From the NCBI RefSeq assembly GCF_003885105.1, contig NZ_QWZQ01000007.1, positions 1 through 64,000 of the forward strand: a stretch of 64,000 nt of DNA. Reading direction: 5' to 3'. Numbering within the stretch: the stretch's first letter is position 1; the number at the start of each line of letters is the position of its first letter. This document shows positions 10,313 to 19,169 of the stretch, one piece after another. Position numbers and translations under genes: made by a program. The DNA is from Lactiplantibacillus garii. Its GTDB lineage: Bacteria > Bacillota > Bacilli > Lactobacillales > Lactobacillaceae. Below the pieces are notes generated by a model. It saw nothing but the letters and a program-made list of their open reading frames with translations. It was not told where the DNA came from and searched no databases.

Positions 10313-11128
10313 CTAATCGATCAACGCTAATTTTTGAATTGCATCGCCAACGCCACCCGCATCGTTCGTACCGGTGACGTAATCGGCCGCTTCCTTCGCC
10401 GCGGCACTCCCGTTACCCATGGCAACCGCGGTACCGGCAAAGGCAAACATCGGTAAGTCGTTCTTTTCGTCCCCCATCGCCATCACTTCGTCGGCCTGTA
10501 AACCAAGAACCCGGGCTAGATCCTTAACCGCCTGGCCCTTATTGACCCGGGCGTTCATCAGTTCCAAGAAATTGGTCGCGGCCCGCACCACGTACAAGTC
10601 ATCTCCAAAGGTCGCCTTAACGAGGGATTCTACGGCGTCCAACTGGGGACCCTCACCCACGAACAACCCCTTCGCAATTTGAAAATCAGCCGGCAAATCG
10701 TCCGGATCCCGAACTAACAACCCGGCCTTATTTTCCCACGCCTGAACCACCGTCACCCAGTTAACGTCACGGTCCGCCGTGTAAATCGTACTCTCCGCAT
10801 CCAGCACGTTAAACGGCACGTGGTGGGCCTTACCGAAGGCCGTCATTTGACGGTAATGATTGTTGTCCACCAAGTGCTTCGCCACGACCCGGCCGGCGAC
10901 ACTTTCAATGACGGCCCCGTTGTACGTAATCACGTACTGATTGTCACCTTCAATCCCCAATTCGTCTAAGTACGGTTTGACCCCTGCTAGTGGCCGACCG
11001 GTACAGAGGACAATTTTGATACCCTGCGCCGTCGCTTTTTGGACCGCTTGAATCGTACTTGGGAGTAACTTGCCCTCCGAGTTAAGTAACGTATCGTCAA
11101 TATCGATTGCAATGAGTTGAATATCCAT
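10313..11128 (-). CDS. Cof-type HAD-IIB sugar phosphatase, YidA-like
   Basis: This 271-residue haloacid dehalogenase-like hydrolase has motif I DIDDTLLNS at residues 8-16, motif II CTGRP near residue 42, and the metal-binding motif IV MGDEKNDLPMF near residue 217. The large cap between motifs II and III defines the Cof/HAD-IIB group, which hydrolyses sugar phosphates and other small phosphoesters. The exact substrate is not predictable. AAAGGAAA precedes the start. It is monocistronic and divergent from the AraC-type regulator; the brnQ leader promoter lies just beyond its 3' end. Confidence 0.9.
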   Translation of the reverse strand: MDIQLIAIDIDDTLLNSEGKLLPSTIQAVQKATAQGIKIVLCTGRPLAGVKPYLDELGIEGDNQYVITYNGAVIESVAGRVVAKHLVDNNHYRQMTAFGKAHHVPFNVLDAESTIYTADRDVNWVTVVQAWENKAGLLVRDPDDLPADFQIAKGLFVGEGPQLDAVESLVKATFGDDLYVVRAATNFLELMNARVNKGQAVKDLARVLGLQADEVMAMGDEKNDLPMFAFAGTAVAMGNGSAAAKEAADYVTGTNDAGGVGDAIQKLALID

Positions 11129-11288
11129 GGTTAAATTTCCTTTCGTTCGCGAATACGGTTACAATTAAATTAATCACCGGCAACGCTTTCTTGATTAGCC
11201 TTAATATAGCACGGCCATTCCGTTAAAAAGGTTGATTTTTGAAAGCTGCTGGTGTCATTTTTAAGACTTTAATCAAACGAGGCATTCC

Positions 11289-12161
11289 ATGGAAATTTTA
11301 CACGAAGCGGTCCAAACCATCCCGCGCTTACCCTTTAAATTTTACGAACACGATCCGCTAACCCCGATCACTGTCAACCCCCACTGGCACCAGGGGATCG
11401 AATTAAACTATTTAAAGGCCGGTGACCCGTTAAAATTCGTCACCGACGGCCACACAACCGAATACCGCCCGGGGGACCTGTGGGCCGTTAACCGGCGGGT
11501 CGTTCACAGTGCGACCGGCCCCGAACAGGTTGATTGGGACGAGTTCGGCCTAATCATTGACGACGACTTTTTAACGAACCGGGTCCCCGAAAGCGTTAAT
11601 TGGCAACTTAATTTGAACGGGGCCGTCTCCAGTCAAGCGCACCCCAACGCCTACCGGTTGATCCGCGAACACCTTGTTGCCATCCGCCAGCTGTTAAAAC
11701 AATCGCCGACCGACCTGTTGCGCTTAGAGATTCTAAGCCACTTTTACGGTCTGTTAGCCACACTCGGACACGTCTTCACCACGCCGTTAGTGGAAACCGA
11801 TGTCAACCCGAACACGTCCCTAGTCGATGACGTGATGACCGCCATTAACCAGCGTTACGCCGAGCCCATTACCGGGAATACGCTGGCCCACGAGTTTCAC
11901 GTATCGCTTACGACCCTTAACCAGCAGTTCAACGCCAACGTTCAGTTATCCGTCAACCGTTACCTGCGACTGATTCGCCTAATGAACGCCCGCCGCTTGC
12001 TCCTTGAAAGCGACCTAAAGATCGAATACGTCGCCGCCAGTTGCGGCTTTCCCAACGGCAAAACGTTAAACCGCAATTTCAAGGCTTGGAAAAAAATGAC
12101 GCCAACGGAGTATCGCCAAGCTTACGCCCGCTACCACCGAATTGACACCAGTTGCTTATAA
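11289..12161 (+). CDS. AraC family transcriptional regulator with cupin sensor domain
   Basis: The protein has 290 residues. The N-terminal half (residues 15-110) is a cupin with PHWHQGIELNYL and the VVHSATGP turn, presumably a sugar sensor. The C-terminal 95 residues hold the double helix-turn-helix with NRYLRLIRLMNARRLL and the SCGFPNGKTLNRNFKAW recognition region. The ligand is unknown. It lies immediately upstream of a HAD phosphatase, an MFS exporter and an acetyltransferase read in the same direction, which it may control. A GAGG site precedes the ATG. Confidence 0.88.
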   Translation: MEILHEAVQTIPRLPFKFYEHDPLTPITVNPHWHQGIELNYLKAGDPLKFVTDGHTTEYRPGDLWAVNRRVVHSATGPEQVDWDEFGLIIDDDFLTNRVPESVNWQLNLNGAVSSQAHPNAYRLIREHLVAIRQLLKQSPTDLLRLEILSHFYGLLATLGHVFTTPLVETDVNPNTSLVDDVMTAINQRYAEPITGNTLAHEFHVSLTTLNQQFNANVQLSVNRYLRLIRLMNARRLLLESDLKIEYVAASCGFPNGKTLNRNFKAWKKMTPTEYRQAYARYHRIDTSCL

Positions 12162-12169
12162 AAATGCGA

Positions 12170-12217
12170 CTTGTTTAGTTAAGCACCGTGTTAAACTACG
12201 GCCATCAACTAAACAAG
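12170..12217 (+). promoter_or_regulatory. Inverted repeat in the leader of the HAD phosphatase gene
   Basis: Perfect 11-bp arms CTTGTTTAGTT (12170-12180) and AACTAAACAAG (12207-12217) flank 26 bases. The right arm ends directly at the GGAG ribosome binding site. It may be an operator or a structure that limits translation; no T run follows, so it is not a normal terminator. Confidence 0.5.
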
Positions 12218-12226
12218 GGAGTTTTT

Positions 12227-13021
12227 ATGATGATCAAATTAATGGCAACCGACATGGACGGCACGTTTCTAAAAGACGATATGACTTATAACGAAGCTAA
12301 ATTTGCGCTGCTTTACCAGCAGATGCAACTCCGCGGGATTCGGTTCGTCGTGGCGAGTGGTAACCAGTATTACCAGTTACGGTCATTTTTCAAGGACTAT
12401 CCCGAAATGATCTACGTTGCCGAAAACGGCGCCTACATTCGGGATCAGAACCACGTTTATGCCCAACACGCGTTTGCACCGGCGATTGTTCAACAAATTT
12501 TAGCTAAAATTGCCACGATTCCCGAATTAAAACTACTCGTTTGTGGTGCCAAGAGTGCTTACACCCTAACCACCACCGACCCGGACCATGTTAAACTCGT
12601 CCGGCACTACTACCACCGCTTAGCCGTGATCAAAAGTTACGATCACTTGGACGACGACGTCTTAAAATTCGCCATCACCTGTCCGCCAGAAAAAACGGCC
12701 GCCATCGTTGAACAGTTGCGTACGGCCCTCGTAGGGTTAGGTGAACCGACTAGCAGTGGTCACGGCGACATCGACATCATCCAACCGGGAATGAATAAAG
12801 CCGCGGGTCTAAAAGAACTGGGCAACGTACTCGGTATCGAGCTCGCCGACATGGTCGCCTTTGGTGACGGCGGTAACGACCTAGAAATGCTCCGGGAAGT
12901 GGGACTGGGCATCGCCATGGCCAACGCTCAGCCCGCCGTAACGGCCGTGGCGGATCAAACAACCACGACCAATCAGGAACAGGGTGTGTTGACCGCTATT
13001 AGTCAACTGTTGGGTAACTAA
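12227..13021 (+). CDS. Cof-type HAD-IIB phosphatase
   Basis: This 264-residue protein has motif I ATDMDGTFLKDD near its N-terminus and motif IV FGDGGNDLEML near residue 218, so it is a magnesium-dependent small-molecule phosphatase of the Cof group. Two adjacent ATG codons (12227 and 12230) follow AAGGGAG; the second has the better spacing. The longer frame from 12188 would run through the upstream inverted repeat and is unlikely. The next gene starts two bases after its stop, so it probably forms an operon with the MFS and acetyltransferase genes. Confidence 0.9.
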   Translation: MMIKLMATDMDGTFLKDDMTYNEAKFALLYQQMQLRGIRFVVASGNQYYQLRSFFKDYPEMIYVAENGAYIRDQNHVYAQHAFAPAIVQQILAKIATIPELKLLVCGAKSAYTLTTTDPDHVKLVRHYYHRLAVIKSYDHLDDDVLKFAITCPPEKTAAIVEQLRTALVGLGEPTSSGHGDIDIIQPGMNKAAGLKELGNVLGIELADMVAFGDGGNDLEMLREVGLGIAMANAQPAVTAVADQTTTTNQEQGVLTAISQLLGN

Positions 13022-13023
13022 CA

Positions 13024-14193
13024 ATGACCGGTCAACCAAGTTTTAAAACGACGATCAGTATTTTAAGCCTCTCCACCGTTAGTAGCGTTGCCACCGTCAT
13101 TACCGGTACCATCCCGCAACTAAAACAAACTTTCCCGACCGTCCCCACCACCGTTATCGAATGGCTCGTGACGGTCGCCAACCTGAGTGCCCTAGTGACG
13201 TTATTATTGAACCCGTGGCTGGTCAAAAGGTGGGGCATTCAAAATACCGTCATAACTGGACTACTGCTGAGCGCAGTGGTCGGTGTAGTCCCGGCTTTAA
13301 CTGATAATTTTACCGCCATCATGTTAAGCCGGATTTTGTTGGGATTCGGCATCGGGTTATTTTCACCCCACGCCATCAGCCTAATCGCCCACAGCTACCA
13401 CGGGGACTTGCGGGCCCGATTGCTGGGTTACCAAACGGGGTTATCGGCCCTCGGTAACGCGGTGCTGCTCAGTCTGGCCGGGTTATTAATTGGGGTTAGC
13501 TGGCACGCCGTTTTCTGGCTACACGGCTTATTAGCTGGTATTGCGGTGCTGGTCTTTTTAAACGTCCCGGAGCCTCAACAAATAGCGGTGGTGGCCCCGA
13601 CCACGTCAGGAATTAGCAGTTTGCCGCACCGCCAACGGTTACTAGTCGGATTGACCTTTATCACCTACCTACTAATTTGGGGCGTACAACTTAAACTACC
13701 TAGTTATTTTGAAAACCGGCAATTCGGTGACGCCCGTGTGCTTAACCTAACCCTAGCGGCGATGAACGTGGGGGGCTTACTCGCCGGGCTTAGTTTCGGC
13801 GCCCTGCATAAGCACCTCCACCGCTTCACCCTAACGCTTGGTTACGCCGGGGCGGCCGGGGCGGTTTTCCTACTATGGTCCACTGCCAACGCTAATATTG
13901 CTATCATTGCGGCGATTGGTTTTAATTTTATCTACTCGTACACCGGCCCCTACCTGGTCTTTACTAGCAATAGCGGACTCGCTCCCGACCAAATCAACGC
14001 CCTGAGCAGTACCTTGACAATTGCGACCATCATCAGCGCCTTCTTCGCACCGCTGATCTGGAACCTGATTGGTCAGTTGGGACCGCAAACTCTAACTGAT
14101 AACGTATTACTCTGGATTACCGTAACGCTGACTGCCTTGGCCGTTCTAACGTTACTAGTTCCCACGGAAAGGAAGGGCAATCATGACCACTAA
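13024..14193 (+). CDS. MFS transporter, probable exporter
   Basis: This 389-residue membrane protein has about 12 hydrophobic segments in two homologous halves. A segment after helix 2 (NPWLVKRWGIQNT) corresponds to the MFS loop, followed by SRILLGFGIGLFSPHAISL, typical of the YceL/AraJ-type exporter group. The start is two bases after the phosphatase stop, and its end overlaps the acetyltransferase start by 11 bases, showing translational coupling. The substrate is unknown; the linked acetyltransferase raises the possibility of a sugar or sugar derivative. Confidence 0.87.
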   Translation: MTGQPSFKTTISILSLSTVSSVATVITGTIPQLKQTFPTVPTTVIEWLVTVANLSALVTLLLNPWLVKRWGIQNTVITGLLLSAVVGVVPALTDNFTAIMLSRILLGFGIGLFSPHAISLIAHSYHGDLRARLLGYQTGLSALGNAVLLSLAGLLIGVSWHAVFWLHGLLAGIAVLVFLNVPEPQQIAVVAPTTSGISSLPHRQRLLVGLTFITYLLIWGVQLKLPSYFENRQFGDARVLNLTLAAMNVGGLLAGLSFGALHKHLHRFTLTLGYAGAAGAVFLLWSTANANIAIIAAIGFNFIYSYTGPYLVFTSNSGLAPDQINALSSTLTIATIISAFFAPLIWNLIGQLGPQTLTDNVLLWITVTLTALAVLTLLVPTERKGNHDH

Positions 14194-14800
14194 TAACCAG
14201 CGCCTCCACACGGGCGAACTCTATTTACCAAACGACGCCGCACTCGAAAAGGAACAGTTCAGTTACCTGGATCAACTCTACGACTTTAACCAGACCCGTC
14301 CCAGTGAAATGACTAAACGCCAAGTATTGTTACAAAAAATGTTGGCAGCAATTGGTCCGAACTGTTACGTCGAACCCCCGTTTCATAGTAACTGGGGCGG
14401 CCACCACGTACACTTTGGAACCGGCGTTTACGCCAACTTTAACCTAACCTGCGTGGACGACACTCACATCTACGTGGGCGACCACGTCATGTTCGGCCCA
14501 AACGTCACCCTGGCAACGGCCGGGCACCCGATCCTGCCAAGTTTACGTGAGCGGGGGTACCAGTACAACGCGCCAATTCACATCGGTGATAACTGCTGGT
14601 TCGGGGCCGGCGCAATCGTCCTTCCCGGTATCACCGTTGGTAAAAACGTCGTCGTGGGGGCTGGCAGCGTGGTCACTAAGGATTTACCCGCCAACGTGGT
14701 TGCAGTTGGCAACCCCGCCCGCATCCTACGCCCCGTGAACGAACACGACCGTCAGACTTACTTTAAGCACCGACCAATTGACCCGAAATTGCTTAACTGA
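14183..14800 (+). CDS. Maltose/galactoside O-acetyltransferase-like (left-handed beta helix)
   Basis: The protein has 205 residues. The N-terminal maltose acetyltransferase-type segment (residues 1-60) includes LYDFNQTRPSEM. It is followed by hexapeptide repeats and the signature FGPNVTLATAGHPI, whose His is the usual catalytic base, then WFGAGAIVLPGITVGKNVVVGAGSVV. It transfers acetyl from acetyl-CoA to a sugar hydroxyl and acts as a trimer. The start ATG overlaps the end of the MFS gene. The true acceptor is not known. Confidence 0.92.
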   Translation: MTTNNQRLHTGELYLPNDAALEKEQFSYLDQLYDFNQTRPSEMTKRQVLLQKMLAAIGPNCYVEPPFHSNWGGHHVHFGTGVYANFNLTCVDDTHIYVGDHVMFGPNVTLATAGHPILPSLRERGYQYNAPIHIGDNCWFGAGAIVLPGITVGKNVVVGAGSVVTKDLPANVVAVGNPARILRPVNEHDRQTYFKHRPIDPKLLN

Positions 14801-14831
14801 TTATACGGAAATGAGCGTAAAACCAAACTTT

Positions 14832-14884
14832 AAAACGCATCAATTACTCAAAACAAACTGGGTAATTGATGCGTTTCATTTTTT
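14832..14884 (+). terminator. Terminator of the HAD-MFS-acetyltransferase operon
   Basis: Perfect arms ACGCATCAATTAC and GTAATTGATGCGT with a short loop are followed by TTCATTTTTT. Confidence 0.85.
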
Positions 14885-14961
14885 CTGGTAATGGTAGTGA
14901 AACGTGCGCCAAAGGTCAGTTGGCCCCACTCCCAAATGTGCAGATTGTTTTTTTATTTTAA

Positions 14962-15834
14962 CTAGTCGTTAGCATGAACGTCAAACGCGGATAACAACAT
15001 TTCTTGCACTCCGGGAGCGTCCGGATTGTGACGACCCTTCCCCATATCGAGGGTCCGTAACTGGGCCACTTCGTCCACCGTTAATTCAAAGTCAAAGATT
15101 TCACGGTTACTCTTAATCCGAGCTTCATGGACCGACTTTGGAAAGACGATAACGCCTTCCTGATTTTCAAAACGCAGAATAATTTGACCCGCATCCTTGT
15201 GGTACTTGGTCGCTAACTGCTGAATCAGCGGTTCACCAAACAGGGACTGGTTGCCCTGACCTAGTGGTGCCCACGCTTCCAGCTTAACGTCCTTTTCCGT
15301 TAATAACTGCCGTAACGGTCGTTGCTGGAAGTAAGGGTTAAATTCCACCTGGTTGACCGCCGGTACGGTTTCAAATTGCGGAACGAACTTCTGCCAAATG
15401 GTGGGGGTCATGTTGGAGACCCCAATGGACCGAATCTTCCCAGCCCGCTTTGCGGCTTCCATTGCTTGCCAAGCCCCCGGTACGTCACCATATGGTTGGT
15501 GAATCAAATACAAATCAATGTAGTCCAATCCAAGCTTTTCTAAAGAACGGTCGATGGCTTTGCTAGCCGCTTCAAAGCCGTAATCTTGAAGCCATAACTT
15601 ACTGGTCACCCAGATTTGGTCACGGGAAACACCACTATCACGAACGGCGCGGCCAACTTCGTCTTCGTTGAAGTACGCCACCGCGGTATCAATGTGCCGG
15701 TAACCCAAGGCCAGTGCATCTTTTACGGCTTGGTAAGTCGCACCGTCGTCGGGGATCTGGAACGTTCCAAATCCGATTGCCGGAATTTCGTTACCGTCGT
15801 TTAGTTTAATTGTTGGGTTTGTCTTAGTCGTCAT
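14962..15834 (-). CDS. Aldo/keto reductase (2,5-diketogluconate reductase type)
   Basis: This 290-residue NADPH-dependent carbonyl reductase has a TIM-barrel fold. The catalytic tetrad is complete: Asp49 in GYRHIDTA, Tyr54, Lys79 in VTSKLW and His112 in LIHQPYGD. The cofactor region VFPKSVHEARIKSNR near the C-terminus favours NADPH. It lies 12 bases after a close paralogue, probably in one transcript, with a divergent LysR regulator upstream. Physiological substrates may be short aldehydes or diketones. Confidence 0.92.
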   Translation of the reverse strand: MTTKTNPTIKLNDGNEIPAIGFGTFQIPDDGATYQAVKDALALGYRHIDTAVAYFNEDEVGRAVRDSGVSRDQIWVTSKLWLQDYGFEAASKAIDRSLEKLGLDYIDLYLIHQPYGDVPGAWQAMEAAKRAGKIRSIGVSNMTPTIWQKFVPQFETVPAVNQVEFNPYFQQRPLRQLLTEKDVKLEAWAPLGQGNQSLFGEPLIQQLATKYHKDAGQIILRFENQEGVIVFPKSVHEARIKSNREIFDFELTVDEVAQLRTLDMGKGRHNPDAPGVQEMLLSAFDVHAND

Positions 15835-15846
15835 TTTAAACCACTC

Positions 15847-16713
15847 CTATTCGTGTAGTTGTTTTAAGCTGGAACCAAAAATTTGTTCAATCGTCACCGG
15901 ATCACGGTGGTCAAAGAACTGACTTTCCTGCCGGTCCAAACCGGCCATAGTAGCCATTTCAGTGGTCGTTAGTTCAAAGTCGAAAACGTTCAGATTTTCC
16001 GCCATGCGTTCGGGGTGGACCGACTTAGGAATCACCGTAATCCCGCGCTGCAGTAACCACCGCAAAATAACTTGACCGGTCGTTTTACCGTGCGCCTTAG
16101 CAATTGTTTGGATCGTTGAGTCGGTAAAGATGCCGTGCTTACCCTCCGCGAACGGTGCCCAGGCTTCGACGCGAACCTGTTCGTGCTGATTAAACTGAAC
16201 CTCAGCGGGTTGCTGATACCACGGGTTCACCTCAATTTGATTCACGACGGGTTGCACGTTCATCGTTAGTTCCAAATTTTTCAGTTGGTCAGCGTAAAAG
16301 TTAGAAACCCCGATTGCCCGAATTTTCCCCGCGTGGTAGGCTTCTTCCATGGCCCGCCAAGCGCCCATCACGTCGCCGTACGGTTGGTGTAACAAGTACA
16401 GGTCCATATAATCCAAACCGAGCCGTTTTAAAGAAGCGTCGATCCCTTTTTTAGCCCGTTCGTAAGTAAATTCCGAAACCCACAGCTTGGACGTGACGAA
16501 CAGGTCTTCACGTTTTAAGCCACTTTTTTGAATCGCCCGACCAACCGCAGCCTCGTTTTGATAGGCGGTCGCGGTGTCAATTAAGCGGTAACCCGCTTGC
16601 AAGGCCGCCGTAACGGCCGCTTCGCATTCATCTAAGTTCGGCACTTGAAACACCCCAAACCCAAGTTGGGGCATGTTGACCCCGTTATTTAACGTTGTTG
16701 TTGGAATTGTCAT
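15847..16713 (-). CDS. Aldo/keto reductase, tandem paralogue
   Basis: This 288-residue aldo/keto reductase has a full tetrad: Asp46 in GYRLIDTA, Tyr51, Lys76 in VTSKLW and His109 in LLHQPYGD. It shares HQPYGDV.GAW.AME and the RAIGVSN motif with its downstream neighbour, so the pair arose by tandem duplication and then diverged. It is first in the two-gene unit and shares its upstream region with a LysR regulator. The distinct C-terminal tail suggests a different substrate range. Confidence 0.92.
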   Translation of the reverse strand: MTIPTTTLNNGVNMPQLGFGVFQVPNLDECEAAVTAALQAGYRLIDTATAYQNEAAVGRAIQKSGLKREDLFVTSKLWVSEFTYERAKKGIDASLKRLGLDYMDLYLLHQPYGDVMGAWRAMEEAYHAGKIRAIGVSNFYADQLKNLELTMNVQPVVNQIEVNPWYQQPAEVQFNQHEQVRVEAWAPFAEGKHGIFTDSTIQTIAKAHGKTTGQVILRWLLQRGITVIPKSVHPERMAENLNVFDFELTTTEMATMAGLDRQESQFFDHRDPVTIEQIFGSSLKQLHE

Positions 16714-16837
16714 TTAATCGTCGTCCCTTCGTTCTTAATTGCAAGAACTAGCATACGACCAAACTAAATACTTGAAAATTACCACTTATCAATACTAGTA
16801 TACAAGCAACGTATACTACGAATGGAGGCCTTTTGCG

Positions 16838-17710
16838 TTGGAAAACTACCTGTTAGAAGAACTCGTCACGTTCGCTAAGACTAAAACACTAGCAAAAACG
16901 GCCGCGGCCCTAAACGTGACGCAGCCCACCATCACCCGCGGCATGCAGAAACTGGAAGATGAACTGAACGTACCCCTCTTTGACCGTCAGCCGAACCGTA
17001 TCACCCTCACCGCAACCGGGCAGTTGGCCGCGCGGGAGGCCGCTAAACTATTGACTCAACAACGAGCTTTCGTGACCACGGTGCAAAACTTTAACCGCAG
17101 TTTGACCGTTTTGCCAGTGGAAACGACCCTTCCCGGCCCGCTCATCCTGCTAAAGCATTTACAGCCACAATTACCCCCGAACTTACGGGTTAACCATCAA
17201 CTCATTGCGCCGAATCAAATTATCCCCCACCTGACAAACCGCCAGGCGGCCCTAATCTTTTCTGACCAGGAATTATTCACGGATACCGTGGAATCCCGCT
17301 TCATTGGTAACGAAAATTTGATTGTGCATTTACAAAAATTTATGTACCAAGCCAACCAGCAAAGGATCACGTTTAAAGAGCTGGCGGGACTGAGTTTCGT
17401 CGTGCTAAATGCTATCGGGATTTGGAAAACCATTATTCAGCAAGCTATTCCGGACGCTAAGTTTTTATACCAGCCGCAGCGAACCGCCTTCACAGAAATT
17501 ACCAAGTACTCGGATTTTCCGTACTTTAGTACTAACTTAACGCCTTTAGAATCCCCACAGGCCACAAACCCGGCCGCTGAGGATAACCGGGTCGCAATTC
17601 CAATCACCGATACCAGCGCCCACTTGCCGATTTACGTCAACTATTTGATCAGTGAGCGGTCGCGGCTGACCCCGCTACTCCAACAATTCACAACTGCTTG
17701 GCCTAACTAA
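16838..17710 (+). CDS. LysR family transcriptional regulator
   Basis: The protein has 290 residues. The N-terminal winged helix (residues 1-60) has AKTAAALNVTQPTITRGMQKLEDEL and PLFDR. The remainder is the periplasmic-binding-protein-like effector domain. The start is TTG at 16838, with GGAGG nine bases upstream; no better ATG is in frame. It is transcribed away from the two aldo/keto reductase genes across about 125 bases, the standard arrangement for a LysR activator of its neighbours. The inducer is unknown. Confidence 0.9.
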   Translation: MENYLLEELVTFAKTKTLAKTAAALNVTQPTITRGMQKLEDELNVPLFDRQPNRITLTATGQLAAREAAKLLTQQRAFVTTVQNFNRSLTVLPVETTLPGPLILLKHLQPQLPPNLRVNHQLIAPNQIIPHLTNRQAALIFSDQELFTDTVESRFIGNENLIVHLQKFMYQANQQRITFKELAGLSFVVLNAIGIWKTIIQQAIPDAKFLYQPQRTAFTEITKYSDFPYFSTNLTPLESPQATNPAAEDNRVAIPITDTSAHLPIYVNYLISERSRLTPLLQQFTTAWPN

Positions 17711-17713
17711 TAA

Positions 17714-17762
17714 TTAAAGCGTCATCCACCGGTGCATAACCATGCCGTGAATAACGCTTTAA
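17714..17762. terminator. Hairpin between convergent lysR and flavoprotein genes
   Basis: Nine-base arms TTAAAGCGT and ACGCTTTAA flank a 31-base loop in the gap between two stop codons. There is no strong T run, so it is only a probable terminator. Confidence 0.5.
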
Positions 17763-17771
17763 TATTCTGGA

Positions 17772-19106
17772 TTAATAAAGGTACGGTAAGTCACTAGCCG
17801 GTGTCGGGTAGGCCAGGACGATTTGTTGAAGATCCGCTAACGTTAGGTGCTGTTCAATGAGTAACGTCAAATAATTGATCAGCTCGTCCGCCAGGTCACT
17901 AAGAACGGTCGCCCCAACCACTTGGCCGGTCGTTTGGTCCACGATCACCTTAGCCAACGCCTGTTGAGCGCCAAAACGGTAATACGTAAACCACTTCGTC
18001 ATATCAAGTTCGTTGACCCGGTAACGTTCCGATTGGTTAGTAGCCGTTGCCGCCCCCATGCCAACCTGGGCCAGCTTCGGCGAGGCGTAAACTTGGGTGG
18101 GAACGACCGGATACGTAATGGCTTGGCCCGGTTGTGTCAGCTGTGTCACCAAATAACGAGCTTCATAACCCGCCAACGGTGTCAACTTCGGTACCGGCGT
18201 ATCACTAACGTCTCCGATGGCGTAAATATGCGGGTTGGCCGTTTGTAAATGGTCGTTGACTGCAATTCCGTGACGTCCAAACCGGACCCCAACGTTTTCT
18301 AGACCGAGGTGGTCATCGTTGGGTAACCGCCCAGCCGAACAAACGACGAGGTCGGTCACCAGTTCAAACCCGTCCGCAGCGATTAAGTGTAAGCCGTCCG
18401 CTTGCTGTTCAATAGTTTGTAAATCCCGATTCAGGTCAAAAGTAATTCCCGCCGTGGTCAGGTTAGTCATCAAGGCTTGAACCATACCGGCGTCAAACGC
18501 TTTAAGTGGCCGGGTATTATGGTGAATCAGGTGAACGTCGGCCCCGGCCGCGTTCGCAATCGTTGCCAATTCAAACCCAACGTAACCGCCACCCACAAAG
18601 GTCACCCGTTTAGGCATTTGGTCTAAGTTTAGAAAGTCGGTACTGGTTTTAAAGTATTCGTGTCCCGTAATCGGTAAAATGGCGGGACGCTGGCCGGTTG
18701 CAACCACCACGTCGGTCGTGGCAATTTTTTCACCATCCACCGTTAATTGACCGTCTGCCCGGAAGTAAGCTTGGCCGTGCATGGTCGCAATTTTCTGACC
18801 CTTCAAACCGTTTAGGGTCCCGGCACTGATGCCATCCGTATACCCCCGCTTATGCCGCATCAAGGCCGGCCAGTCTACACTCGGTATCCCAGTCAAGCCT
18901 TTTTGCTGCAAATTTTCCACGGCCGTCTTTGCTTCAACGGCGCTCAGCAAGATTTTCTTAGGGTCACACCCCCGGTTAGGACAAGTACCGCCCCACAAGT
19001 CGTTTTCCACAATCAGCACGTTTTTCCCCCGCGCCTTCAACCCGCTGGCCATTGCCGTACCGGCCGGGCCACCACCAATTACCACTACGTCATACGCTGT
19101 TGCCAT
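17772..19106 (-). CDS. FAD-dependent pyridine nucleotide-disulfide oxidoreductase, glutathione-reductase-like
   Basis: This 444-residue protein has the FAD dinucleotide motif IGGGPAGTAMA at residues 10-20, the redox pair Cys42-Cys47 in GGTCPNRGCDPKK, the NAD(P) motif VGGGYVGFELA near residue 170 and the FAD-binding IYAIGDVSD. The C-terminal dimerisation domain ends in AYPTPASDLPYLY where active disulfide reductases carry HPTxxE. The catalytic His-Glu pair of the opposing subunit is therefore absent. Annotations as glutathione reductase or mercuric reductase should be treated with care; it may reduce another electrophile or a metal ion. It is monocistronic. Confidence 0.85.
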   Translation of the reverse strand: MATAYDVVVIGGGPAGTAMASGLKARGKNVLIVENDLWGGTCPNRGCDPKKILLSAVEAKTAVENLQQKGLTGIPSVDWPALMRHKRGYTDGISAGTLNGLKGQKIATMHGQAYFRADGQLTVDGEKIATTDVVVATGQRPAILPITGHEYFKTSTDFLNLDQMPKRVTFVGGGYVGFELATIANAAGADVHLIHHNTRPLKAFDAGMVQALMTNLTTAGITFDLNRDLQTIEQQADGLHLIAADGFELVTDLVVCSAGRLPNDDHLGLENVGVRFGRHGIAVNDHLQTANPHIYAIGDVSDTPVPKLTPLAGYEARYLVTQLTQPGQAITYPVVPTQVYASPKLAQVGMGAATATNQSERYRVNELDMTKWFTYYRFGAQQALAKVIVDQTTGQVVGATVLSDLADELINYLTLLIEQHLTLADLQQIVLAYPTPASDLPYLY

Positions 19107-19169
19107 GCAAAGTCCTCCCTAATTTAAATAATCATTGATTAACTTTAAACGTTCGTTGACTAACCACGG

